A DNA stretch of 64,000 bases, from positions 1-64,000 of IMG/VR virus record IMGVR_UViG_3300050138_000571; one strand, written 5' to 3'. Source of the stretch: a virus. Position 1 is the stretch's first letter; each line of letters starts with the position of its first letter. Made by a program: the position numbers and the translations under genes. A model generated the notes under the pieces. It was not told the DNA's origin and searched no databases. It saw only the letters and a program-made list of their open reading frames with translations. Shown here in pieces: positions 49,629 to 55,874 of the stretch.

Positions 49629-50261
49629 ATGTTCACCAAGGACGAGTACAACAAGCTGAATGAGCTGGTTTTCCGCGATGACTATTCCGGCTACAAGCCG
49701 ACGGTCCTGGAGATCCCCAACGGTGACAGCAAGGTCGACGCCGAGAAGCGTTACGCGCATGTTGCAACAAAGTACTTCACGACGGCCCAGCAACGGATCG
49801 ACCTGATGCCATTCCTGCAGAAGGCCCACAAGCTGGCAATGGACATCGCGGTCGCCATTCGGATGCCGCCCGAGTTCCATCCGCAGATGGAGGTAAGCGC
49901 CCTTCGCGTTCTGGAGTACCCACCTGGAGCATTCAGCAACGAACACTGCGATTTTGACCTGTTTACCCTGTCGCTCTACCGAGACCAACCCGATCGGTTC
50001 GTCTCAAAGAGCATGGGCAACGACACTCTCCGCTACGTTCGGTACTACAATTTGCAGGCGCACATGGGCGAGCTGGGTACGGAGATCGGGCTCGGAGAGG
50101 CGACTCCCCACTCGGTACTGCCGAGCGAGACGGTACAGCGCTCGATCGTCTACTTCGCGATCCCGGCCTGGGACGCGACCCTCCCGTCGGGCGTCAAGGT
50201 TCGAGACTGGCTGAACTCCAGAATGGCCAGGAGCCGTACAGAATTCAAGACGTACGAATGA
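49629..50261 (+). CDS. 2OG-Fe(II) oxygenase-like protein (putative)
   Basis: 210 aa. NEHCDFDLFTL carries the HxD iron motif; TPHSVLPSETVQRSIVYFAIP supplies the distal His and the Arg that would bind 2-oxoglutarate. VSALRVLEYPPG precedes the motif as in many such folds. The target could be protein, DNA base or a small molecule; no glycosyltransferase or base-synthesis gene is visible nearby. Fold call by motif spacing. Confidence 0.6.
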   Translation: MFTKDEYNKLNELVFRDDYSGYKPTVLEIPNGDSKVDAEKRYAHVATKYFTTAQQRIDLMPFLQKAHKLAMDIAVAIRMPPEFHPQMEVSALRVLEYPPGAFSNEHCDFDLFTLSLYRDQPDRFVSKSMGNDTLRYVRYYNLQAHMGELGTEIGLGEATPHSVLPSETVQRSIVYFAIPAWDATLPSGVKVRDWLNSRMARSRTEFKTYE

Positions 50262-50801
50262 CAAAAAAGTGCAGGGGATGTCCACAAACAGATGACGACC
50301 GGACAAAATTTCACGGGCACCCCAAAAACAAGAACCGCCTCCAGTCCTGGTGCATAGCGTGCGCGAAGGCGCAGGCCGCCCTTCCAGAAAACAAGGCACA
50401 GCGCAATGCCCGCCTGGCTCTTCCAGAAAACAGGGCAAAGAAGGCCGTCTACTGCTCCGATTACAACGCTCGCCCCGAAGTCAAAAGTGAAGAACGCCGA
50501 CAACTACCTTCGTCGTTTCTACAAAATAAGCCTAGCGCAGCGCGACGCCCTGCTGGAGTCACAGGGTGGCCGATGCGCCAATCCGGGTTGCCGCACTGAC
50601 ACTCCTGGAGGCAACAAGACGTTCCATCTAGACCACGACCACTCCTGCTGCCCAGGCGATGAATCATGCGGTAAGTGCATACGAGGACTGCTCTGCCACG
50701 ACTGCAACGTAGGGAGCGGACTTTTCGATGACGATCCCGTCAAACTCCAGGGGCACGCTGACTACCTGAAAGCGTGGGCGGATCGGAAGGCCGGCAAATG
50801 A
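50258..50801 (+). pseudogene. endonuclease VII/HNH-type gene interrupted by a frameshift
   Basis: Frame 1 from ATG 50258 encodes a zinc finger (KKCRGCPQ ... SWCIACAK) and a basic region. Frame 2 supplies the rest: SQGGRCANPGC, LDHDHSCCPGDESC and IRGLLCHDCNVGSGLFDDDP, the endonuclease VII core, ending at 50801. Dropping one A in the A4 run at 50483-50486 joins them smoothly (PEVK-VKNADNYLRRFYK). A real indel, programmed slip or sequencing error are all possible. Confidence 0.75.
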
Positions 50802-50968
50802 TCGTCGATCTGCTCAGGTCCCCGCGGTTCTTTCCGGGGGTCATCATCGTGCTGCAGGCCTGCGCGGCGATCCGCTGGGGAGTTGCCGGCAGCGCCTGGA
50901 ATGCGTTCTATTGGGCCTTTGCCGTCGGCCTCAACACGATCTGCACCTTCGGGAAGCTCGGCCAGTAG
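50798..50968 (+). CDS. small membrane protein, 56 aa
   Basis: ATG overlaps the endonuclease stop (ATGA). Two hydrophobic stretches (FFPGVIIVLQACAAI and WNAFYWAFAVGLNTI) give one or two transmembrane helices, a size seen in small holins, but nothing else supports lysis. Confidence 0.6.
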   Translation: MIVDLLRSPRFFPGVIIVLQACAAIRWGVAGSAWNAFYWAFAVGLNTICTFGKLGQ

Positions 50969-50970
50969 GC

Positions 50971-50981
50971 GTTCGCTATAG
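50971..50981 (+). promoter_or_regulatory. GTTCGCTATAG motif, candidate early/middle promoter
   Basis: Exact copy 7 nt before the dUTPase ATG. Confidence 0.75.
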
Positions 50982-50988
50982 GCAGATC

Positions 50989-51480
50989 ATGGGCAAACCA
51001 GTCACAGTCAAAATCAAGAAGTTGCACAAAGACGCCAAGTTGCCGGTTTTCTCGACGGAAGGCGCGGCCGGAGCAGATCTCCACGCGTACATCCCCAGAG
51101 ACGGACACTCGGCCCAGTTCGCCGATTCGAAGGGCCCATTCACCCGCATCTACGCGGACGACCACGCAGTCATCGGCTGTGGCATCGCCATCGAGGTGCC
51201 CGAAGGCTACGAGGCGCAGGTCCGGCCGCGATCGGGGCTCGCCGCAAAGCTAGGGATCTCCATCGTGAACTCCCCCGGCACCATCGACAGCGACTTCCGC
51301 GGTGAGATCGGAGCCATCCTCATCAACCATGGTGCGCTCCCCTTCGACGTCTACACCGGCGACCGCATCGCCCAGATTGTGGTGGTGCCGATCCCCAAAG
51401 TCTGCTTCGTGGAGGCCAACGAGCTGACGGAAACGAAGCGCGGCGCCGGTGGCATGGGAAGCACGGGGGTGTCGTCATGA
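50989..51480 (+). CDS. dut: dUTPase
   Basis: 163 aa. The trimeric dUTPase motifs appear in order: AGADLHAY, RPRSGLAAKLGI, NSPGTIDSDFRGE, GDRIAQIVVVP and KRGAGGMGSTG. It lowers dUTP and supplies dUMP. Start 50989 is set by the promoter motif. An insertion between motifs 1 and 2 (FADSKGPFTRIYADD) is slightly longer than usual. Coupled to the next gene. Confidence 0.95.
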   Translation: MGKPVTVKIKKLHKDAKLPVFSTEGAAGADLHAYIPRDGHSAQFADSKGPFTRIYADDHAVIGCGIAIEVPEGYEAQVRPRSGLAAKLGISIVNSPGTIDSDFRGEIGAILINHGALPFDVYTGDRIAQIVVVPIPKVCFVEANELTETKRGAGGMGSTGVSS

Positions 51481-51761
51481 AGACCATCGAGATGAAATGG
51501 TGGATGCCAGAAGCCATCAACACCGCCTCCGACAACGAGATCCTCATCAAAGACATTGTTCAGGCCCTGAGCGGCCAGGAACCGGGGACGAACACGGTAT
51601 CGATCGGAGGCGACACACTCGTCTTCGGCGCCGTCGATGCTGACGGAGACATCTGCATCTACGAGTCCACCATCCGCCGCGCCTCCGCGAACGTGGCCTC
51701 GGACATCGTCCCGGAAGGCTGTGTAGGGACAAACGTCACAAAGCAGACGAACTTCTCGTAG
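51477..51761 (+). CDS. hypothetical protein, 94 aa
   Basis: ATG overlaps the dUTPase stop (ATGA). Alpha/beta text starting MKTIEMKWWMPEAIN. A weak inverted repeat (CTCGT/ACGAG) spans its stop. Function unknown. Confidence 0.65.
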   Translation: MKTIEMKWWMPEAINTASDNEILIKDIVQALSGQEPGTNTVSIGGDTLVFGAVDADGDICIYESTIRRASANVASDIVPEGCVGTNVTKQTNFS

Positions 51762-51774
51762 ACTCACGAGAGTT
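51753..51774 (+). terminator. possible weak hairpin after the dUTPase unit
   Basis: ACTTCTCGT and ACGAGAGT pair with one bulge around a 6-nt loop, spanning the stop codon of the 51477 gene. No U-run follows, so an intrinsic terminator is doubtful. Confidence 0.3.
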
Positions 51775-51857
51775 AGTGGGCCGGCTACGGGGCCTTGTGG
51801 TTGAGCTGGGTACGATTTGTGCATCACCGAGATGTGTCTGGCGTGCTACAATAGAGA

Positions 51858-52220
51858 ATGTTCGAAACTCGACTAGAAGACAGCCGCAGCCCCTTAGAGG
51901 CTGTGAGACTTAAAATTGAGGGGCTTATAGCGGCCAGGCTGGGTATCCTACACTGCGAGGCGTCAGATCTGGCGGCTGACATGGAGGCGCTGATCGGGCG
52001 CCTACGTGGCAAGGGCCACTTGGCCAAGGTCGACGATCTCAAGGCAGGTAGATGGTACCGCACGGCCTCAGACCTCCGGCTCCTACAAGAGCTGTACACG
52101 TTCGTCTGTCAGGTCAGCGGGGTAAAGGAGTCGGCGATCGAGATGGAGATCGTAGACGACGAGAGCGGCCCCAGCGAGATCGAAGACGAGGTCACGGAAA
52201 GCCACCGGATCCGGAGGTAG
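51858..52220 (+). CDS. hypothetical protein, 120 aa
   Basis: Helical protein (MFETRLEDSRSPLEAVRLKIEG) with an acidic C-terminus. Unlike its neighbours it has no GTTCGCTATAG motif; a TACAAT box lies 8 nt before the ATG and could be a host-type -10. Base use here is more AT-rich than nearby. Function unknown. Confidence 0.65.
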   Translation: MFETRLEDSRSPLEAVRLKIEGLIAARLGILHCEASDLAADMEALIGRLRGKGHLAKVDDLKAGRWYRTASDLRLLQELYTFVCQVSGVKESAIEMEIVDDESGPSEIEDEVTESHRIRR

Positions 52221-52223
52221 GGC

Positions 52224-52234
52224 GTTCGCTATAG
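52224..52234 (+). promoter_or_regulatory. GTTCGCTATAG motif, candidate early/middle promoter
   Basis: Exact copy followed by AAAGGC and the cREC gene ATG at 52241. Confidence 0.75.
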
Positions 52235-52240
52235 AAAGGC

Positions 52241-52795
52241 ATGGGACAACTCCTGCGCCTTTGGGTGGATGATGAGCGACCTGCGCCTGATGGTTGGGCC
52301 CGGGTAACGACGGCCGCGGAAGCGATCCGCATCCTCGGGGCCTATGAAGTCCATGATATGTCGCTCGACCACGACCTCGGGCACTGCGAAAAGTGCGTCG
52401 GCTGCAAGGGCTACAAGTCCAAGTGCGGGTGCCAGTGTCACTGGTCCGGATACTCGGTCGCCCTCTTCATGGCGACCACCGGCCGCTGGCCCGAGAAAAA
52501 GCCGACCTGCCACAGTGCAAACCCGGCCGGCAAAGCGAACATCGAGGCGACGATCGAACGCTATTTTGGCAAGCAGCTCGCGTCTTCACCTGGCGAGTTC
52601 CGGCTGACGTGGAGAGAGCTGGAGATGGCCCAGCGCTTCACCAAGCGCCATGTCGAGCGCCACCGCAAACAGAAGCAGGCGGCGATCGGTGGCCGGTTCA
52701 CCTACAGCTTCACGCCGACGGGTCTCGGTGAGATCGCTGCCATCCACTGCGCGTGCGGCAAGAAGAAGACCCTGACCGACTTCTCGGAGTGGTAG
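52241..52795 (+). CDS. cyclic-phosphate-processing receiver (cREC)-like protein
   Basis: 184 aa. LWVDDERPAPDGWARVTTA, MSLDHDLG and SGYSVALFMATTGRWPE ... CHSANPAGKANIE follow the cREC family pattern, predicted from comparative genomics to act on cyclic-phosphate ends in RNA repair or conflict systems. A Cys cluster (CEKCVGCKGYKSKCGCQC) is inserted before the GYSVA block, and a C-terminal extension ends with AIHCACGKKK. Early-type promoter. A role against host cyclic-nucleotide or RNA-damage defence is a guess. Confidence 0.65.
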   Translation: MGQLLRLWVDDERPAPDGWARVTTAAEAIRILGAYEVHDMSLDHDLGHCEKCVGCKGYKSKCGCQCHWSGYSVALFMATTGRWPEKKPTCHSANPAGKANIEATIERYFGKQLASSPGEFRLTWRELEMAQRFTKRHVERHRKQKQAAIGGRFTYSFTPTGLGEIAAIHCACGKKKTLTDFSEW

Positions 52796-52798
52796 GGG

Positions 52799-52879
52799 CT
52801 AGAACGCGATCGGCGACTTGATCGGCGCGCGCCGAATGGGTCCGGTGCCGGGGATCCAGTTGCGGGTCTCGCCCTTCAT
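52799..52879 (-). CDS. small ORF, 26 aa
   Basis: ATG 52879 starts 3 nt after the stop of the virion gene at 52883. Encodes a basic peptide (MKGETRNWIPGTGPIRRAPI...) ending 3 nt before the converging cREC stop. It would fill the gap exactly, but coding is only plausible. Confidence 0.4.
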   Translation of the reverse strand: MKGETRNWIPGTGPIRRAPIKSPIAF

Positions 52880-52882
52880 CGC

Positions 52883-53221
52883 TTAGACGCCGGTGCGGCG
52901 GGTGTAGGCGGGGTCGACCGGAGCGACCTGCGTCTCGATGCACAGCGTGGCGCTACCGTTGTAGGCGCTGACGTCGATCGGGTTGTTGGACTGGGACGAG
53001 AAGCCGTTCTTCCCGACCACCGGATCCGCGTTCCCCACCGTGAGGGTGGTCGCCGTGGGACAGGACAGGATCTTGACGTGGACCTGCGCCAACGCGTCGT
53101 TCAGGGTCAGCCAAGCGGTCGTGCCTGGGAACAGCGAAGCGGTCTCGTCAACCGTCAGCACGCCGCCGGAAGTGGCTGCCGTGACGGCCTTCGAGGACTT
53201 GAAGATGGGTATGCCGGCCAT
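52883..53221 (-). CDS. small virion protein, 112 aa
   Basis: Beta-rich, Thr/Ala/Val-rich text (MAGIPIFKSSKAVTAAT) without catalytic residues. CAATCAT motif 6 nt before the ATG. Resembles decoration or head-tail adaptor proteins in composition only. Confidence 0.65.
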   Translation of the reverse strand: MAGIPIFKSSKAVTAATSGGVLTVDETASLFPGTTAWLTLNDALAQVHVKILSCPTATTLTVGNADPVVGKNGFSSQSNNPIDVSAYNGSATLCIETQVAPVDPAYTRRTGV

Positions 53222-53227
53222 GACTTG

Positions 53228-53234
53228 ATGATTG
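53228..53234 (-). promoter_or_regulatory. CAATCAT motif, candidate late promoter element
   Basis: Six nt before the ATG at 53221. Confidence 0.65.
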
Positions 53235-53242
53235 GTGCCGGA

Positions 53243-53818
53243 TTAGATCCAGGCCCAGATGCGGTGCCAGGTGCGCGCAATCCATCCAGAAGCGACGTTT
53301 GCGTCTTCCTTGGCCCGGGCCTCCAGCTCCTTGGCGGCGGCCACAGCGGCTTCCTGGGTGGCCTTGGCGGCCATGGCAGCCGTGGAGTCGACAACGGCGA
53401 CGACCACGGGGTTCTTGAGGTGGCCTACCACCGTCTCCAGCTCCTTGATCACCCTGGACTTGTCGGCCTCAGCCTTGACAGAGTTGACGAAGGCGGTCAA
53501 CGCGGTCTCGACGCCCTTGATGGCAGCGTGCGCGTCGGCGTTCAGCTTCTCTTCGACGGCTTTCGCGTCGGCCACAACCTTCGCGGCTTCCGCTTTCGCG
53601 TCAGCATCCATCTTCTCGCAGGCGGTGCAGACGAACTTGCAGCCCTTAGCGACGATCTTCTCGGCCTCGGCGACACCCAGGCGCATATCCTTGAGGGCGT
53701 CCGCCACGATGGCCTTGGCGTCCTTGACGACGACGGTCTCGACCTTTTGGACCTCGCCAACGACGGCAGTTTCGGCCGATTTGATGGCCCCTTCAACTTC
53801 TTGAACCAAATTACTCAT
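53243..53818 (-). CDS. Ala/Lys/Glu-rich helical virion-region protein, 191 aa
   Basis: Almost wholly helical, Ala-Val-Lys-Glu repeats (AEAAKVVADAKAVEEKL) like an extended coiled coil, with a CKFVCTACE cluster and a Trp-rich end (WIARTWHRIWAWI) that could touch membrane. CAATCAT motif 7 nt upstream. Could be a tail, internal or pilot-type protein; no family recognised. Confidence 0.65.
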   Translation of the reverse strand: MSNLVQEVEGAIKSAETAVVGEVQKVETVVVKDAKAIVADALKDMRLGVAEAEKIVAKGCKFVCTACEKMDADAKAEAAKVVADAKAVEEKLNADAHAAIKGVETALTAFVNSVKAEADKSRVIKELETVVGHLKNPVVVAVVDSTAAMAAKATQEAAVAAAKELEARAKEDANVASGWIARTWHRIWAWI

Positions 53819-53821
53819 AGT

Positions 53822-54364
53822 TCATATGATTGAGAGTGTGTTTGTATAGAGACGTAACTGTCGCGCAATGGCCTCAGTCCTGGGGTCCAGTTTGAAATTG
53901 ATGCGCGAGAACTCCCCGAATGCCGCCAGCGCGGCCCGGTCGTAGGCGAGCGCGGCCTGGACCGGGGAGAGGAAGTAGCCAAGGTGACGGAGCTTGCCGT
54001 TGCTCCTGACGTAGGCCCTCCACTTATTTTGTCGGCTCCCCCAAGAGACCCCCTTGAACCCGCTGGTATTATTCGCCTGACGGTCGCGGTTCGCGCTGTT
54101 CAGGTCGCGGGGGTCGGGTCTCAGGTTGCTCTCTCGATTGTTCAGACCGTTGCGGTCGACGTGATCAGGCGGTCCGACAATGCCCATTCTGCGGGCGATG
54201 ACCTGATGGAGCGCAACGGTCGTCCGGGTGCCGTCCGGATTACGGACGGAGCGCTGAGCATAGACGGTCTTGTTGCCCTTTTTTGCACACCAATTAAATG
54301 CGATCAGATCGGCGTGTTTGTCGTCGATCGTTGTGACCTTGCCCTGAGTGAGTTGGATCTCCAC
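53822..54364 (-). CDS. HNH-AP2 homing endonuclease, copy 2
   Basis: 180 aa paralogue of the 45689 gene: PPDHVDRNGLNNRESNLR core, then SGFKGVSWGSRQNKWRAYV AP2 domain. Unlike the surrounding virion genes it has a GTTCGCTATAG motif. Its stop overlaps the late motif of the next gene. Confidence 0.85.
   Translation of the reverse strand: MEIQLTQGKVTTIDDKHADLIAFNWCAKKGNKTVYAQRSVRNPDGTRTTVALHQVIARRMGIVGPPDHVDRNGLNNRESNLRPDPRDLNSANRDRQANNTSGFKGVSWGSRQNKWRAYVRSNGKLRHLGYFLSPVQAALAYDRAALAAFGEFSRINFKLDPRTEAIARQLRLYTNTLSII
53826..53832 (-). promoter_or_regulatory. CAATCAT motif, candidate late promoter element
   Basis: Seven nt before the ATG at 53818, embedded in the last codons of the HNH-AP2 gene. 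Confidence 0.65.
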
Positions 54365-54370
54365 ACCAAC

Positions 54371-54381
54371 CTATAGCGAAC
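54371..54381 (-). promoter_or_regulatory. GTTCGCTATAG motif, candidate early/middle promoter
   Basis: Exact copy 6 nt before the HNH-AP2 ATG. It is the only early-type motif within the 52.8-64 kb virion block. Confidence 0.75.
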
Positions 54382-54384
54382 GCC

Positions 54385-54852
54385 CTATCGATCTGGGGGC
54401 ACGACGGTGAACGCGCTGCCGAGCGAGACCGTCGGCCTCTCGTACGCGAACTTGTAATTCGTCCCGTTCTCGACCAGATCGCCAGAGATGGTCTGCGTGG
54501 AGACGACGGTAGTCGATGGGGCCTGCCCCATCGACCTTCCGCACTTCGAGCAGGCCGGGGGCGTGATGCTCATCCAGACCTGCGGGAATTCGTGGCTGCC
54601 GCCCATCGGGCACATGTCGTTGTAAATGATCTGCGGCCACGGGAGGGGGTACTGCGGCTGGTATGGCGCATCTTTCGAGCCCTTCATCAGCTCGTCGATG
54701 AGTTTCCCGATGCTTCCCATGTCCCCGAGGCCGGGGCAGGCAGGGGCCGTCTTGATGGTGATCGGCGCCGAATCGATGAAGGGTCCCAGCTCAGCGGCCG
54801 TGCCCTCTAATTCGATTATTGTGCCGTCTTTCTTCGTGATCTTTGCTTTCAT
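54385..54852 (-). CDS. hypothetical virion-region protein, 155 aa
   Basis: Start ATG 54852 (MKAKITKKDGTIIELEG) has an AAGGGCG site; the frame upstream is not supported. Two CxxC-type Cys in ITPPACSKCGRSM. No family recognised. Upstream (54853-54985) I see no gene. Confidence 0.6.
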   Translation of the reverse strand: MKAKITKKDGTIIELEGTAAELGPFIDSAPITIKTAPACPGLGDMGSIGKLIDELMKGSKDAPYQPQYPLPWPQIIYNDMCPMGGSHEFPQVWMSITPPACSKCGRSMGQAPSTTVVSTQTISGDLVENGTNYKFAYERPTVSLGSAFTVVPPDR

Positions 54853-54985
54853 TGGTCGCCCTTCGTGATGGATCGTAGCTCTGCTCGGACCCTGGTTCGT
54901 TCCCGCCCTCGGCCTCGATACGCTTTGTCGGGGCAACAGCCGCAAAGCAGCCGTCCCCGCTCCCGACGGTTACTACCGTAGGCCG

Positions 54986-55315
54986 TCACGGCGTAGACAC
55001 CGTCTCGATTCGGAGGTTTTCTGTACGCATTAGGTCATCCACCTTCCGATCGATGGACGCGTACCCCTCGGCAATCACCGCGGCCTGGGTATGGGCCCAT
55101 CTGACAAACTTGGGGTTGATGGACAACCGCCGGAGCGCCTCCCTGCGATTCTGATGCTGGGACCGCTGCGACTCCGATTCCCCGATGGCGCCGGACGGCT
55201 CGTGGGTAAACCGGATCGCGGAGGAGGTCTTGTTGCGCTTCTGGCCGCCGGCCCCCGATCCCCGGTACTGCTCTTCTCGCAGGTCAGATGGCTTGATGGA
55301 GAAAAGAACGGGCAT
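54986..55315 (-). CDS. GGQ-domain release-factor-like protein, 109 aa
   Basis: [25 protein letters not shown] carries the GGQ (23-25) and following KTxS.v.. basic patch of the peptidyl-tRNA hydrolase domain shared by RF1/RF2 and Arf[13 protein letters not shown] completes it. It lacks stop-codon recognition domains, so ArfB-type ribosome rescue is more likely than termination. CAATCAT motif 9 nt before the ATG, so expressed late. Confidence 0.85.
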   Translation of the reverse strand: MPVLFSIKPSDLREEQYRGSGAGGQKRNKTSSAIRFTHEPSGAIGESESQRSQHQNRREALRRLSINPKFVRWAHTQAAVIAEGYASIDRKVDDLMRTENLRIETVSTP

Positions 55316-55324
55316 CGCGCCTGA

Positions 55325-55331
55325 ATGATTG
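55325..55331 (-). promoter_or_regulatory. CAATCAT motif, candidate late promoter element
   Basis: Nine nt before the GGQ gene ATG. Confidence 0.65.
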
Positions 55332-55337
55332 GGACGA

Positions 55338-55832
55338 TTACGCGATGCGGACGTATCCTACTCGGTTCGAGTCGCTGGTCGTCCTGCGGTCGAGCGCCCA
55401 GACCCCAGTGCCCTCGCGTGAGCCCTGGGGGTCGGAGTTCGGATCGACCGTCTGCAGCTTCCCCGTGTCGTCCATGCCTACGACGAGAAAAGCGTGTCCA
55501 TGGATCTTGTCGTCATCGATATTGATGCCGACAACCGGGAGCATGTCCGGGGTCAGGTCGGCGGGCGCGATCTGCAGGTCGGGGTTGTTCGACCACAGGT
55601 GCAAGGCGGACCCGGCCTTCTTGAACGTAGGGGCGACACCCAGCTCGGCAGCGGCTTCGTGCACCCAGAGGGAGCAGGCAGACGCGCAGTAGGCGGATCC
55701 GTGGGGGATCCCCGTGTAATCTTGGTACTGCTCGATGCGGGGGCCCAGGTTTGACTTGGGCGGGGTCTCCAAGATGCCGACGTCGTGCGAAGCGATTTCG
55801 GAGGTCTTTGTGGCGAGGGCAGTTGCTTCCAT
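55338..55832 (-). CDS. CHAP/NlpC-P60-like cell-wall hydrolase (putative)
   Basis: 164 aa. [16 protein letters not shown] gives candidate nucleophile Cys49 (or Cys53); [11 protein letters not shown] gives the His; DPNSDP could supply the third residue. This is the order in cysteine peptidoglycan amidases. No signal peptide, no wall-binding domain. Likely endolysin or tail-associated lysin. CAATCAT motif 6 nt upstream. Confidence 0.65.
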   Translation of the reverse strand: MEATALATKTSEIASHDVGILETPPKSNLGPRIEQYQDYTGIPHGSAYCASACSLWVHEAAAELGVAPTFKKAGSALHLWSNNPDLQIAPADLTPDMLPVVGINIDDDKIHGHAFLVVGMDDTGKLQTVDPNSDPQGSREGTGVWALDRRTTSDSNRVGYVRIA

Positions 55833-55838
55833 GCCCCA

Positions 55839-55845
55839 ATGATTG
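55839..55845 (-). promoter_or_regulatory. CAATCAT motif, candidate late promoter element
   Basis: Six nt before the hydrolase ATG; the motif lies in a short palindrome CCCCAATCATTGGGG. Confidence 0.65.
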
Positions 55846-55874
55846 GGGGCCCGCCGGCCTAAGACCGCGAATCC

